Shown here: piece by piece, positions 43,175 through 51,400 of the stretch | Layout: every line of letters starts with the position of its first letter | Position numbering within the stretch: position 1 is the stretch's first letter | Assembly: GCA_026129765.1 (NCBI GenBank) | Contig: JAHCHP010000017.1 | Coordinates: 1 to 64,000 of the forward strand | DNA from: Fimbriimonadia bacterium | Lineage (GTDB): Bacteria > Armatimonadota > Fimbriimonadia > Fimbriimonadales > GBS-DC | Direction of reading: 5' to 3' | Length of the DNA stretch: 64,000 nt | Program-made: the position numbers and the translations under genes | The notes under the pieces: model-generated | What the model saw: only the letters and a program-made list of their open reading frames with translations | Database searches by the model: none | Told to the model about the DNA's origin: nothing

Positions 43175-44668
43175 TCAGACTAATGCCGGAATAAAGACTC
43201 TTCTGAGGGCGACCGCTTCGCGGTAAAAGTCGGCATACTCTTGGGCGGAGGTGTTCCACGAAAAGTCTTGGTTCATGACTCTCGCGACCAATGCCTGCCA
43301 GTTGTCGGTTTCTTCAAAAGTGTCCACCGCGCGCTGAACCGCATTAAACAACGCGGTAGGCGTATAGTCTGTGAAGACGAAGCCGTTTCCTTTGCCTGTC
43401 CGGTTGTTGAAATCGGTGATGGTGTCTGTCAATCCGCCTGTTTGATGAACAATCGGAATGGTTCCATACTGGAGGCTGATCAACTGTCCCAGTCCGCACG
43501 GTTCAAATTGCGAGGGCATCAGGAACAGGTCCGCGCCTGCATAGATTTGCCGCGCCCATTCATCGTTGAAGCCGAGAGTGGTATGCGCTTTTTCCCGGTG
43601 GCGGCGGTGCAGCGTGTTGAAGTAGCGTTCGAACTCAGAGTCGCCCGAACCCAGCAGCACAATCTGCACAGGTAGTCTTAGAATTTTGGCAAACGCGCTC
43701 TTGATCAGGTCGAACCCTTTCTGCGAGGTCATGCGCGTCACCATCCCAATCACAATCGTGTTGGGGTCCGTCTGCCAACCGCATGCGGCTTGCAGAGCGC
43801 GCTTGTTTTTTGCTTTGCCCGACAAGTTGCTTGCCGTGTATTTCGCGGTGATGGCTTTGTCCGAGCCGGGATTCCATTCTTCTTCGTCGATGCCATTCAA
43901 AATCCCGCGCAGGCGTCCCTGGTCAAACAAATATTGCATCAACCCATCCAAGCCTTCCCCCCGCTCAGCGGTTCGAATCTCTTTGGCATAGGTGGGGCTG
44001 ACGGTATTCACAAAGTCGCTGAAGGTCAATCCGCCCTTCAGGAAGTTGACTTTGCCGAAGAACTCCATCTGGTCGAAGTTAAACACATCCCACGGCAACC
44101 CCGCCGTCTCCAAGACATCTGCATCGAAAATGCCCTGATAACTCAAGTTATGAACGGTGAAGACGGTGGTCAGGTTCTCGAATACGCCGTTGTTCAAAGT
44201 TCGGATGTAAACGGGCAGTAAGCCGGTGTGCCAATCGTTGCAATGGACGATTTGGGGCGTCCACTCGCTGGCGAACTTCTCGATGAAAGCGGCGACCGCG
44301 CGATTGAAGAAAATGTAGGGTTCCGGTTCCAACTGGTAAATTTCATCGGATTGCGAAACGGTGTTGAACCAGTTCTCGGAGCCGATCAGGTAGATGGGAA
44401 TGGTGGGCGTTAAATTGATTTGCTTCACATAGACACGCTCGGTCCATCGGGGGTTGATGGTCAAATCAAATTCGAACAGGTTTTTTACTTTGAATTGGGG
44501 GTCGTTCACGATCATTCCATACGCGGGCATGATGATGCGAACATCGGTCCCATTTTTTTTGAGCGCTTTCGGCAGTCCCGCGGCGACATCCGCCAAGCCT
44601 CCCACTTTGGCAAAGGGCGCGACCTCCGCCGAAACAAACAGCACAGACATTTTGCTGGCTTTAGGCAT
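43175..44668 (-). CDS. glgA: Glycogen synthase
   Basis: 497 aa from the ATG at 44668, preceded by GGAGGAGG. A GT5 signature opens it: SVLFVSAEVAPFAKVGGLADVAAGLPKAL, with the KVGGL ADP-glucose site. HCNDWHTGLLPVYI and FTVHNLSYQG follow, then the GT-B C-terminal domain with GMVTRMTSQKGFDLI, ADLFLMPSQFEPCGLGQLISLQYGTIPIVHQTGGLTDTI. It builds alpha-1,4-glucan chains from ADP-glucose. No glgB/C neighbours are seen. The gene may share a transcript with the hypothetical protein upstream. Confidence 0.96.
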   Translation of the reverse strand: MPKASKMSVLFVSAEVAPFAKVGGLADVAAGLPKALKKNGTDVRIIMPAYGMIVNDPQFKVKNLFEFDLTINPRWTERVYVKQINLTPTIPIYLIGSENWFNTVSQSDEIYQLEPEPYIFFNRAVAAFIEKFASEWTPQIVHCNDWHTGLLPVYIRTLNNGVFENLTTVFTVHNLSYQGIFDADVLETAGLPWDVFNFDQMEFFGKVNFLKGGLTFSDFVNTVSPTYAKEIRTAERGEGLDGLMQYLFDQGRLRGILNGIDEEEWNPGSDKAITAKYTASNLSGKAKNKRALQAACGWQTDPNTIVIGMVTRMTSQKGFDLIKSAFAKILRLPVQIVLLGSGDSEFERYFNTLHRRHREKAHTTLGFNDEWARQIYAGADLFLMPSQFEPCGLGQLISLQYGTIPIVHQTGGLTDTITDFNNRTGKGNGFVFTDYTPTALFNAVQRAVDTFEETDNWQALVARVMNQDFSWNTSAQEYADFYREAVALRRVFIPALV

Positions 44669-44722
44669 TTGCTTAAATCCTCCTCCGAAATAGACTGGCA
44701 ATGACTTCGGACCGGTGAGAGT

Positions 44723-45346
44723 TTAAGCGGGCGCGGCACGCCTACAAGCGTCCAGCATGCGATAGTAGCCCTCCCTGCGATAGGGGAGAACAGCCTCCTC
44801 CATCGTCGCAGCGACGCTCACCTCCAAAGCCAAATCGCGTCGGAGCGCGCGGGAAACATCCCCATGAAACCCCGACACAGAACCTATCAGGATTATAGGC
44901 ATGTTTGACAGGTTTTTATAGAGTGATTTGCAAATTCGATAAAGGGGCTTTCGGACCTCGCGATGGGGCGGCATCCAAAGGATCAGCCGGTCCGCGAAGG
45001 GCAGCGGCGCGAGACTACCGGAAAACAGGTTCCATTCGCGGGCATAGAAACGCCACTGCTCCAGTTCCCATCGCTCGAACTGGTTCAGCATACCCCGCGC
45101 ATGGAACCGCGCGTTGGCATCCCATCCGGTCGCGCCTTCGCCCGGCAGCCAGTGCCAAAAGAAACGGGAATGCGCTTGAGGGCGCGCGCCTAAAAACGCC
45201 CAATGCAGGCTGATGAGGGGCGGTTCACTGGGCAGGGGCAAACGCGCGTTAGGGGGAAATGGGAGGCTTCTTTTGATGGTTCGCTGTCTCAATCCCCACG
45301 CCTGATCGCTTCGCAAAGCCTGCTCCGTAAAAAGACTGGCGCTCAT
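44723..45346 (-). CDS. Hypothetical protein
   Basis: 207 aa. Trp- and Arg-rich N-terminal half (LHWAFLGARPQAHSRFFWHWL), C-terminal part of helix-strand type ending LDACRRAAPA. No signal, no membrane segment, no recognised domain. It lies 54 bases before glgA in the same direction, so an operon is plausible. Moderate confidence that it is coding because the frame is GC-coherent and no competing frame is as long. Confidence 0.5.
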   Translation of the reverse strand: MSASLFTEQALRSDQAWGLRQRTIKRSLPFPPNARLPLPSEPPLISLHWAFLGARPQAHSRFFWHWLPGEGATGWDANARFHARGMLNQFERWELEQWRFYAREWNLFSGSLAPLPFADRLILWMPPHREVRKPLYRICKSLYKNLSNMPIILIGSVSGFHGDVSRALRRDLALEVSVAATMEEAVLPYRREGYYRMLDACRRAAPA

Positions 45347-45403
45347 GATTCGAGTCGGTTATCGGTCATTATTAAATCAATCTGCAGGATGTAATTGCAA
45401 ATT

Positions 45404-45440
45404 TTCCTGCATAAAAGCAGGAATCTGCTTGCTTAAGCAA
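45404..45440 (+). promoter_or_regulatory. Two adjacent palindromes before the E1-like gene
   Basis: TTCCTGC-6-GCAGGAA at 45404-45423 and the perfect TTGCTTAAGCAA at 45429-45440 lie in the 206-base AT-rich gap between divergent genes. They are candidate operators for the E1-like operon. No strong -10/-35 is obvious. Confidence 0.45.
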
Positions 45441-45552
45441 AATATTGTTCGCAAGTCTTATCAATCTCTCTTGTGAGTTTGTGTAAAAGCCTTGAGGTTT
45501 GCTGGTCGATGTATCTTTGATGATGTTCTTTTATGTGGAGGTGAGCGCAATC

Positions 45553-46572
45553 GTGCAACCAACCTATGAGCAACTCTATTGCAGGAATATTGGATCTTTT
45601 GATTTAAGTGAGCAAGGCAGGGTTAAGCAACTCAAAATCGGTATCTTGGGCGCAGGCACTATCGGGGGCTTGTGCGCCTATGCTTTGGCGCGTATGGGGG
45701 TTGGAACTCTGCGCATTGCCGACTTTGACCGCTATGAACCGTCCAATCTCAATCGCCAATTTGGCGCGCGTATCGACACGCTGGGCAAGTTGAAAGCGCG
45801 GGTGGTCGCGGACGAGCTGCTGAAGATCAATCCCTACTTAAATGTGGAAGTGATTGAGGAACCCATTGTGGCGCGCAACGCGCTGGAATTTACCGAAGGC
45901 ATGGACGCGGTGATCGATGGTATCGATTTCTTTGAGATGGAGAACCAACTGCATGTCCATCGAGCGGCGCGCCAGCAAGGGCTTTGGGTCTTTGCGGCGC
46001 AGGGCTTCAATTTGCAAGGCAGCGTGGTCAGTTTTGATCCGTCGGGGGTCGGGTTGGAAGATTTGATTACGGAGTCGGGCGGGTTTTTGGGTGTTGAGCG
46101 CAGGATCAGTATCCAGCGCGCAATCGAAGCCTTTTTCCCGGTGCTGCCGGCGTGGTTGACTCCGTCGCTTCTAAAGCATGTTGATACCTATACGCCTCAA
46201 GATTTTCAGGCGGCTTTGCCAGAATTGATTGCGGAACATGGGCTGCCGCTCGCGTTGTGCGCGTCGTTGAGTTCCGGCGCGCTTATCAGCGCAAGCCTGG
46301 TGGCAAATGAATTGATCCGTGTACTGGTGAAGCAGCAACCTGCCTTATCCGCGCCTGATCTCTTCTGGTACGATTTGGAAACACTGACCTTTGGTTCCAA
46401 AGTGGGCAGCCAGGTCCAGAGATTCTCTGTCTATCCACAAGGGGGCGAAATTTTTCATCTGCCTTCCCTTGCTGTCCAAACGCCTCAAGAGGATAGGGTT
46501 CCGAACCTTGCGATGGTGGAGATCCCTCCCGCGCAGGTCGACACGGTCCCTTTGCAAATTCTCGAGACTTGA
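45553..46572 (+). CDS. E1-like ubiquitin-activating/ThiF-MoeB family adenylating enzyme
   Basis: 339 aa. I place the start at GTG 45553, with GGAGGTGA 8 bases upstream. The Rossmann nucleotide site is LGAGTIGG (about 32-39). Conserved ATP contacts are D59 (ADFD), N65-L-N-R-Q and K79/K81 with IDTLGKLKA, then DAVIDGIDFFEMENQLHVHRAA for the helix. Such enzymes adenylate the C-terminus of a ubiquitin-like or sulfur-carrier protein or a peptide. Unlike MoeB/ThiF there is no CxxC zinc site and no obvious catalytic Cys loop (Cys only in GLCAYAL and LALCASL), so thiotransfer is unlikely. A C-terminal segment of about 100 residues (GTPQ-like, Pro-rich) is unique. It precedes an acyltransferase gene by 98 bases. 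The target molecule is not known. Confidence 0.85.
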   Translation: MQPTYEQLYCRNIGSFDLSEQGRVKQLKIGILGAGTIGGLCAYALARMGVGTLRIADFDRYEPSNLNRQFGARIDTLGKLKARVVADELLKINPYLNVEVIEEPIVARNALEFTEGMDAVIDGIDFFEMENQLHVHRAARQQGLWVFAAQGFNLQGSVVSFDPSGVGLEDLITESGGFLGVERRISIQRAIEAFFPVLPAWLTPSLLKHVDTYTPQDFQAALPELIAEHGLPLALCASLSSGALISASLVANELIRVLVKQQPALSAPDLFWYDLETLTFGSKVGSQVQRFSVYPQGGEIFHLPSLAVQTPQEDRVPNLAMVEIPPAQVDTVPLQILET

Positions 46573-46670
46573 ATCGCTTTATTGTTTGGCACACTCCACC
46601 CTCTTCGCAATGATGCGAACAACACATCGCTCAGGGTTTCTGATATTAGAAGCCTTTAGCCGGGGGGTTT

Positions 46671-47297
46671 ATGATTTACAAGCGTTTAGAAACGAACGAT
46701 GAAAAAATGACCGCTTACCGGCTGCGATTCCGGGTCTATTGCTTGGAACGCGGCTTTTTTGACGCGGACAAATATCCGGATCAGTATGAGACCGACGAGT
46801 ATGATTCATGCTCGGTTCATTTTGGCGCGCTGGATGAGCGGGGCGCGCTCTGCTCGTCGATGCGCCTGATTCAACATAACCTACTGGATTTTCCGATTCG
46901 CCAACATTTCGAGTGGACGGACCTCCCCCACGATTATGACCCGCACCGGGCAGTGGAGTTGTCACGGTTGGTCTCCTTGAAGAACTACCCCAATATGACA
47001 GACATCAATTTCGATATCTACGGTATTGCCTATCGCTGGAGTGTTCGGAACGGTATCCGGTTTTGGCTGGCGATTATGGAAAAATCGTTGATTTCAGTCT
47101 TCCGCTTCCTCGGGGTGCCTTTCACGCCGTTGGGACCGCCGCATGATCACACCAATGTGTTGAGCTATCCAATGTGCGTCTCATTGGATGCGCTGGCGGC
47201 AGGCATGAGCGAAAAACGTCCTGAGCGGTGGCGGCAACTATCCCGCGGTTTGGAGCCTTACTACATGCGGATGCTGCTGATGCCGAAGAGCGCGTGA
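46671..47297 (+). CDS. PEP-CTERM/autoinducer-synthase-like N-acyltransferase
   Basis: 208 aa. The GNAT-like fold of the N-acyl amino acid/homoserine-lactone synthase group is indicated by AYRLRFRVYCLERGFFDADKY, FGALDERGALCSSMRLIQHN, and HRAVELSRLVSLK. Exosortase-system-associated acyltransferases (TIGR03694-type) have the same opening, but no exosortase or PEP-CTERM protein is in the window. The reaction would join an acyl group (from acyl-ACP or acyl-CoA) to an amine. It follows the E1-like gene and is followed after 5 bases by a glycosidase gene, consistent with one operon. Confidence 0.8.
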   Translation: MIYKRLETNDEKMTAYRLRFRVYCLERGFFDADKYPDQYETDEYDSCSVHFGALDERGALCSSMRLIQHNLLDFPIRQHFEWTDLPHDYDPHRAVELSRLVSLKNYPNMTDINFDIYGIAYRWSVRNGIRFWLAIMEKSLISVFRFLGVPFTPLGPPHDHTNVLSYPMCVSLDALAAGMSEKRPERWRQLSRGLEPYYMRMLLMPKSA

Positions 47298-47302
47298 CCT
47301 TC

Positions 47303-49459
47303 ATGAAACGGCTTTCTTTTTTGGGATTATGGGCGATGACTTTCCTCTCTGCGATGAGCCAAATACCAGAGGATTTTCCGCGTTTCAGCGCGCCGGGCGC
47401 GGAGAAAGCATTGAACCGCCTGCGCGAACTGTACTGGCTGCATTATCCGGGAGCCGGTCCCAAATCCACCCTGTGGGATGAGTGGTTGCCTGCGCCCGGC
47501 TTGATGCCCGCGATCCAGACGAATAACGCTGCCGTTTCGATGCGCCTCCAATGGAACCGCGCCTTGTCTCAGCGTATTATCGATCCGGAAGGCTATGTCG
47601 CGACTCACCAGCATCCTTCCATTGCGCATCCGTTGGGCTGGCCCTTTCCGTTTTGGACACAGGGCAGGGGCGGTTTCGGCTGGCACTTTTCTTTTAAGGA
47701 GACGGTCGATGAGAATTGGCGACCCCGCCAAATCAACCCGCCGGACGCTTGGCGCGTTTCGGGAGTCGATTCGGGGGGACTGGGCGAGGACGGCTGGTCG
47801 CTGAACGTGGCAGGTTCTACCGTTCTTTTGCAGATGCCAGACACGGAGATCGATACCTTCCAGTCGCCTTTTATCCAACTGCGGTGGAAAGCGCGTGGCT
47901 TGGGGGCTTGCCAACCCAGCTTGGAATGGATCACGCCTGAGAACCCGCAATTCAGTCCGGAGCGCAGGATCTATTTTGAGCCTTATGAGGGCATAGAACA
48001 TTTCCAGCATACCGTGATCCCGGTCTACCGCCATCCGCAATGGAAAGGAAAAATTACGGGACTGCGCTTGCGTTTTGACCATGCGCCTGTCGGTTCGAAC
48101 CTCGTTTTGCAAGCCCTGTTCTCCCAATATGACACGCGCCACAATGTGAACGGGCAAGCCTTCATCCGGGGCTGCGCGCATTATTTCTGGTGGACCCGCG
48201 ATTTGCAGTTCCTGCGTCAAAACATCAATCGTATGCGTCTCGCGCTGCGGTATCTCCAGACGGAACATCGTGGACTGTCTGAAAAAGTGATCTGCACCGA
48301 TTGGGTGGGGCATGAGGGCAGGACCGGTTTGAAGCGAAACCCGGACGGCAGTAAGCGACTGCTTTATGGGGAAGGAGTCGGAAACAACTATTGGGATTTA
48401 CTGCCGTTTGGAGATAGGGATGTGTATGCCACTATTCGCTATTATGAGGCATTGCGCGTGATGGCGCAGATAGAGCGCGAAATATTAGAGCATCCCGAAT
48501 GGCAGATGCCGGTGGGGGTGTTTGCGCAGAAGCCTGCCGACTTAACCGCCCACGCGAACGAGGTGAAGCGGATGGGGAACCGCCTCTTCTGGAACCCGAA
48601 GACCCAACGGTTCGCGCCCATAGACCGGGAAGGGAAACGCCACGATTACGGCTATACGTTTCTGAACGCGGAAGCGGTTTATTATGATTTCGCGACACCC
48701 GCGCATGCGAAGGCGATCTTGAATTGGCTCTGCGGCGACCGGAAAGTGACAGGAGATACGGCGCAAGGCGCGGATATCTATCATTGGCGATTCGCGCCGC
48801 GCGCTTCGACCCGGCGAAACATCGATTATTACGGTTGGTTCTGGAGCCATCCTGAATCGATTCCTTGGGGCGGGCAGGTGCAGGATGGCGGCGCGGTCTT
48901 GGGCTTTTCGTTTCACGATGTGATGGCGCGTCTGCAGGTTCGCGGAGCGGACGACGCTTGGGAACGGCTGTTGTCGATTGTGGCATGGTTCGAGGAAGTG
49001 CAAGCGGCGGGCGGCTACCGGAACTATTACAACGGATCGCGGGAAGGCACTTTGCAAGGCGGCGGAACGGCAGGCGGGTTGGGTATGGATCAAGAGTTTT
49101 TCGAGAGCGTGATGGTTCCTTTTGCGCTTATCGAGGGTTTCTTAGGGTTCCGTCCTTCCGGCGACGGTTTTGTTTTACAGCCCAAACTGCCCCGCGCGCT
49201 GCCCTCGCTAACGGTCGATTCGATTCACTGGCACGATCAAACGCTTCAAGTGAAAGTGTCGGAAAGCGCATTGGAGATTTTGAAGAGCGCGCCGGTTGAG
49301 GAACCTTGCTTCATTCGACTGCCCGCAGGGCGATGGTCCGCTTCGCTTCTGCAGGCAGATGGCTCCGAAACGCCGATTACGCTGGTGAGACGCGCCTCCG
49401 ATCAAGCCTATCGAATCGATTGGCGCGCGGCAAAGGGCGTTCGTTTCAAAAGGCTTTAA
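47303..49459 (+). CDS. Secreted (alpha/alpha)6-type glycosidase
   Basis: 718 aa from the ATG at 47303, which begins a signal peptide (MKRLSFLGLWAMTFLSAMSQ). A beta-sandwich-like N-terminal region of about 300 residues leads into a helical catalytic domain of six-hairpin type: YFWWTRDLQFLRQNINRMRLALRYL, NNYWDLLPFGDRDVYATIRYYEALRVMA, YYNGSREGTLQGGGTAGGLGMDQEFFESVM, and FLGFRPSGDGFVLQPKLP, a C-terminal beta domain as in GH65/GH78/GH95-like enzymes. Candidate acids are D in GDRD and E/D in the GMDQEF block, but I cannot assign the family. The substrate is unknown. It is 5 bases after the acyltransferase gene, so probably co-expressed with it. Confidence 0.75.
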   Translation: MKRLSFLGLWAMTFLSAMSQIPEDFPRFSAPGAEKALNRLRELYWLHYPGAGPKSTLWDEWLPAPGLMPAIQTNNAAVSMRLQWNRALSQRIIDPEGYVATHQHPSIAHPLGWPFPFWTQGRGGFGWHFSFKETVDENWRPRQINPPDAWRVSGVDSGGLGEDGWSLNVAGSTVLLQMPDTEIDTFQSPFIQLRWKARGLGACQPSLEWITPENPQFSPERRIYFEPYEGIEHFQHTVIPVYRHPQWKGKITGLRLRFDHAPVGSNLVLQALFSQYDTRHNVNGQAFIRGCAHYFWWTRDLQFLRQNINRMRLALRYLQTEHRGLSEKVICTDWVGHEGRTGLKRNPDGSKRLLYGEGVGNNYWDLLPFGDRDVYATIRYYEALRVMAQIEREILEHPEWQMPVGVFAQKPADLTAHANEVKRMGNRLFWNPKTQRFAPIDREGKRHDYGYTFLNAEAVYYDFATPAHAKAILNWLCGDRKVTGDTAQGADIYHWRFAPRASTRRNIDYYGWFWSHPESIPWGGQVQDGGAVLGFSFHDVMARLQVRGADDAWERLLSIVAWFEEVQAAGGYRNYYNGSREGTLQGGGTAGGLGMDQEFFESVMVPFALIEGFLGFRPSGDGFVLQPKLPRALPSLTVDSIHWHDQTLQVKVSESALEILKSAPVEEPCFIRLPAGRWSASLLQADGSETPITLVRRASDQAYRIDWRAAKGVRFKRL

Positions 49460-49474
49460 CTCGTAGTCACCCAT

Positions 49475-51073
49475 TCACGCTGCCAGCATTTGAGTAGTCT
49501 CGTTTTCTGCCGGGTAGATCGTTTCTAACTGTCCTCTCAGATAGGCTCGTCGAAGCGTTTCCACCGCCATCATATCCAATCGGGAACCGGCTTGACGCGC
49601 CAATTCCGCCAAGCGTTCTTCCATGGTGAGCGATTGACGATAGACGCGGGTGCAGGCAAGCGTATCGAACACATCGACCGCCGACAAGATTCGCAGCGCA
49701 AGCGGTTGGCGGCTGGCATCCAACTGGTCGGGGTATCCGCTTCCATCCAATCGCTCACCATGATGACGAATGAGGAATAGCGTGTCTTCATCTAAGCCCA
49801 TATCAGCGCAGATGTCCACACTGTGATGGGGGTATTGGCGGATCAACGCCTTTTCTTCATCGGTCAGCGCGCCCTCTTTATTCAAGATTTCGGAAGGCAC
49901 ACGGGTTTTGCCGATGTCATGGAACAGCGCAGCCGTCGCCAACTTTTCGGTTAGTTCTGGTTCCAAACCCAAGTCCGCCGCGACAAACTGGCACAACTGC
50001 GCCACCCGGCGCGAATGTCCCCGCGTATGCGGGCTTTGCTCTTCGACCTGTTCTACAATCGCGCTTAATCGTTGGAAATTGGCGACCTGTTCTGCCTCGC
50101 GCGCCCGGATGAGCGTGAGCGATTCAGTGATACGGGCTGCCATTTGCTGCAAAGCGGTCACAGAACGCGCCTGCAGGTCGGAGCCGAAAATCTGAAGCGC
50201 GCCCATCGCTTTTCCGCTGCTGGAGGCAGGGTCAAAGAGCGGCGCGCAGATCGTAGGGCGACCTTCCCATTGCAACGAAACAGGCAGGTCCTTGGGCGGT
50301 TTTAACAACGAGAGATAGGCGACCGTTTTGCCATAGGCGGCGCACACTCCCGCGCAACCCTCTTCCAGCGTCAGCGAGTTGCCTGCCTGAAACGCTTCCG
50401 GCAACGAGCCAAACAAGAGGAGCGGTTCCAACCTGCCGCTTTGAAGGTTGTATTGATAGATAATCGCGCCGTCCGCTTGGAATTGGGGCAAGTGATTTTG
50501 CAGGTAGAGGTTGAGCGCGGGAACCAACTGCTCTTTGTTTTGGGCATCTTGAGCCGCTACCGGCTCAAACGCCTCGCTGGAGCGGACGTGTCTTTCAGAA
50601 GGTTTTTGCCACAACGAGATTAAACCGATCATCACCGCCGCCGCCCGGAATGCATACTCAATGACATTCTGTCCTGGCGTTCCCAAGCCCGCGAAACCAA
50701 CCAACAATCCGATAGCTTTCCAGACAGGGGTCGCGCCGCAAGCCACCAAACCCGCGCCATGCAGTCCTGCAACCCACCAAGTCAATGCGGGTTGGGGCGA
50801 TGTGGTCAGCAGCGCGCCTGCCGCCAGCCAACATGCGAGGGGTAAGTGAAGTGAGGTCTGACCGCTTCTTTTTACGCGTGACCACCAAATCAAGCAGCAT
50901 GCCAAACTCACACCCGCCGCGCCCAGCAGCAGATCCTCGCCGGACGCCAATCCGCTCCACGCCAAGGCAGGCAGCAGCGCAAGCCACCAGCGAAACACTG
51001 GCTCTATCGCGGTTAAATCCGCGATCTGAGTCATTCGATGTTCAGTCTCTTTACGCTTTTTGAACCCCTTCAT
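49475..51073 (-). CDS. GAF and HD-GYP domain cyclic-di-GMP phosphodiesterase
   Basis: 532 aa. An N-terminal membrane region with about five helices (about 20-160) is followed by a GAF domain (about 185-320, VPALNLYLQNHLPQFQADGAIIYQ). The HD-GYP domain has HTRGHSRRVAQLC, ATAALFHDIGKTRVP (the HD pair), HHSVDICADMGL and HHGERLDGSGYPDQL. HD-GYP enzymes degrade cyclic-di-GMP with a binuclear iron site. GAF probably senses a ligand. The GYP motif is complete, so activity is expected. It is convergent with the glycosidase gene. Confidence 0.93.
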   Translation of the reverse strand: MKGFKKRKETEHRMTQIADLTAIEPVFRWWLALLPALAWSGLASGEDLLLGAAGVSLACCLIWWSRVKRSGQTSLHLPLACWLAAGALLTTSPQPALTWWVAGLHGAGLVACGATPVWKAIGLLVGFAGLGTPGQNVIEYAFRAAAVMIGLISLWQKPSERHVRSSEAFEPVAAQDAQNKEQLVPALNLYLQNHLPQFQADGAIIYQYNLQSGRLEPLLLFGSLPEAFQAGNSLTLEEGCAGVCAAYGKTVAYLSLLKPPKDLPVSLQWEGRPTICAPLFDPASSSGKAMGALQIFGSDLQARSVTALQQMAARITESLTLIRAREAEQVANFQRLSAIVEQVEEQSPHTRGHSRRVAQLCQFVAADLGLEPELTEKLATAALFHDIGKTRVPSEILNKEGALTDEEKALIRQYPHHSVDICADMGLDEDTLFLIRHHGERLDGSGYPDQLDASRQPLALRILSAVDVFDTLACTRVYRQSLTMEERLAELARQAGSRLDMMAVETLRRAYLRGQLETIYPAENETTQMLAA

Positions 51074-51120
51074 CCAAGAACCTCTTTTTCCCCTCTGTTT
51101 TTTTAGGAGGGACTCTCAAA

Positions 51121-51363
51121 ACCTGTCGTCATTCCCGTTGGTCATCCTCGCGAACGCTTGGAGCGCGGGAATCCATTTTTGGAAAAGCAGATTCTTCGCT
51201 TCGCTCAGAATGACAGTTTGGGCAATTGCTCGCGAATCCCAGAATGACAGTTTGGGCGATTGCTCGCGAATCCCAGAATGACAGTTTGGGCGATTCTTCC
51301 CCCTGACAGCAAGGGGACTCGGTTTCGCCTGTTTTGTCATGCCGAGCGTAGCCGAGGCATCTG
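51121..51363. repeat. Repeat cluster with R3, R1 variant and R5
   Basis: No gene is seen in this gap. R3 at 51177-51216 (GGAAAAGCAG..CTTCGCTTCGCTCAGAATGACAG) leads into 34-base tandem units. These are followed by an R1-like TTCCCCCTGAC..AAGGGGAC at 51297-51319 and R5 (GTCATGCCGAGCGTAGCCGAGG..) at 51336-51363. A GCGAACG..GCGGGAATCC R4-like piece precedes R3 near 51150. Confidence 0.65.
51207..51294 (+). repeat. 34-base tandem repeat, about 2.6 copies
   Basis: The unit AGAATGACAGTTTGGGCRAT followed by TGCTCGCGAATCCC occurs at 51207-51240 and 51241-51274 with one difference. The third copy breaks off after TTTGGGCGATT (51275-51294). The first unit begins inside an R3 element, so amplification from R3 is likely. 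Confidence 0.85.
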
Positions 51364-51400
51364 CTGTTTGAGTTTTGAAACGCCCATTCTGGGGCATTCA

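Noticed and set aside
51207-51294. Possible CRISPR array
   Set aside because: The units are directly tandem with no unique spacers, and no cas gene is present.
51121-51400. Overlapping minus-strand frames of about 90 codons
   Set aside because: They are translations of the repeat cluster itself, with mutually repeated peptide segments from the 34-base units.
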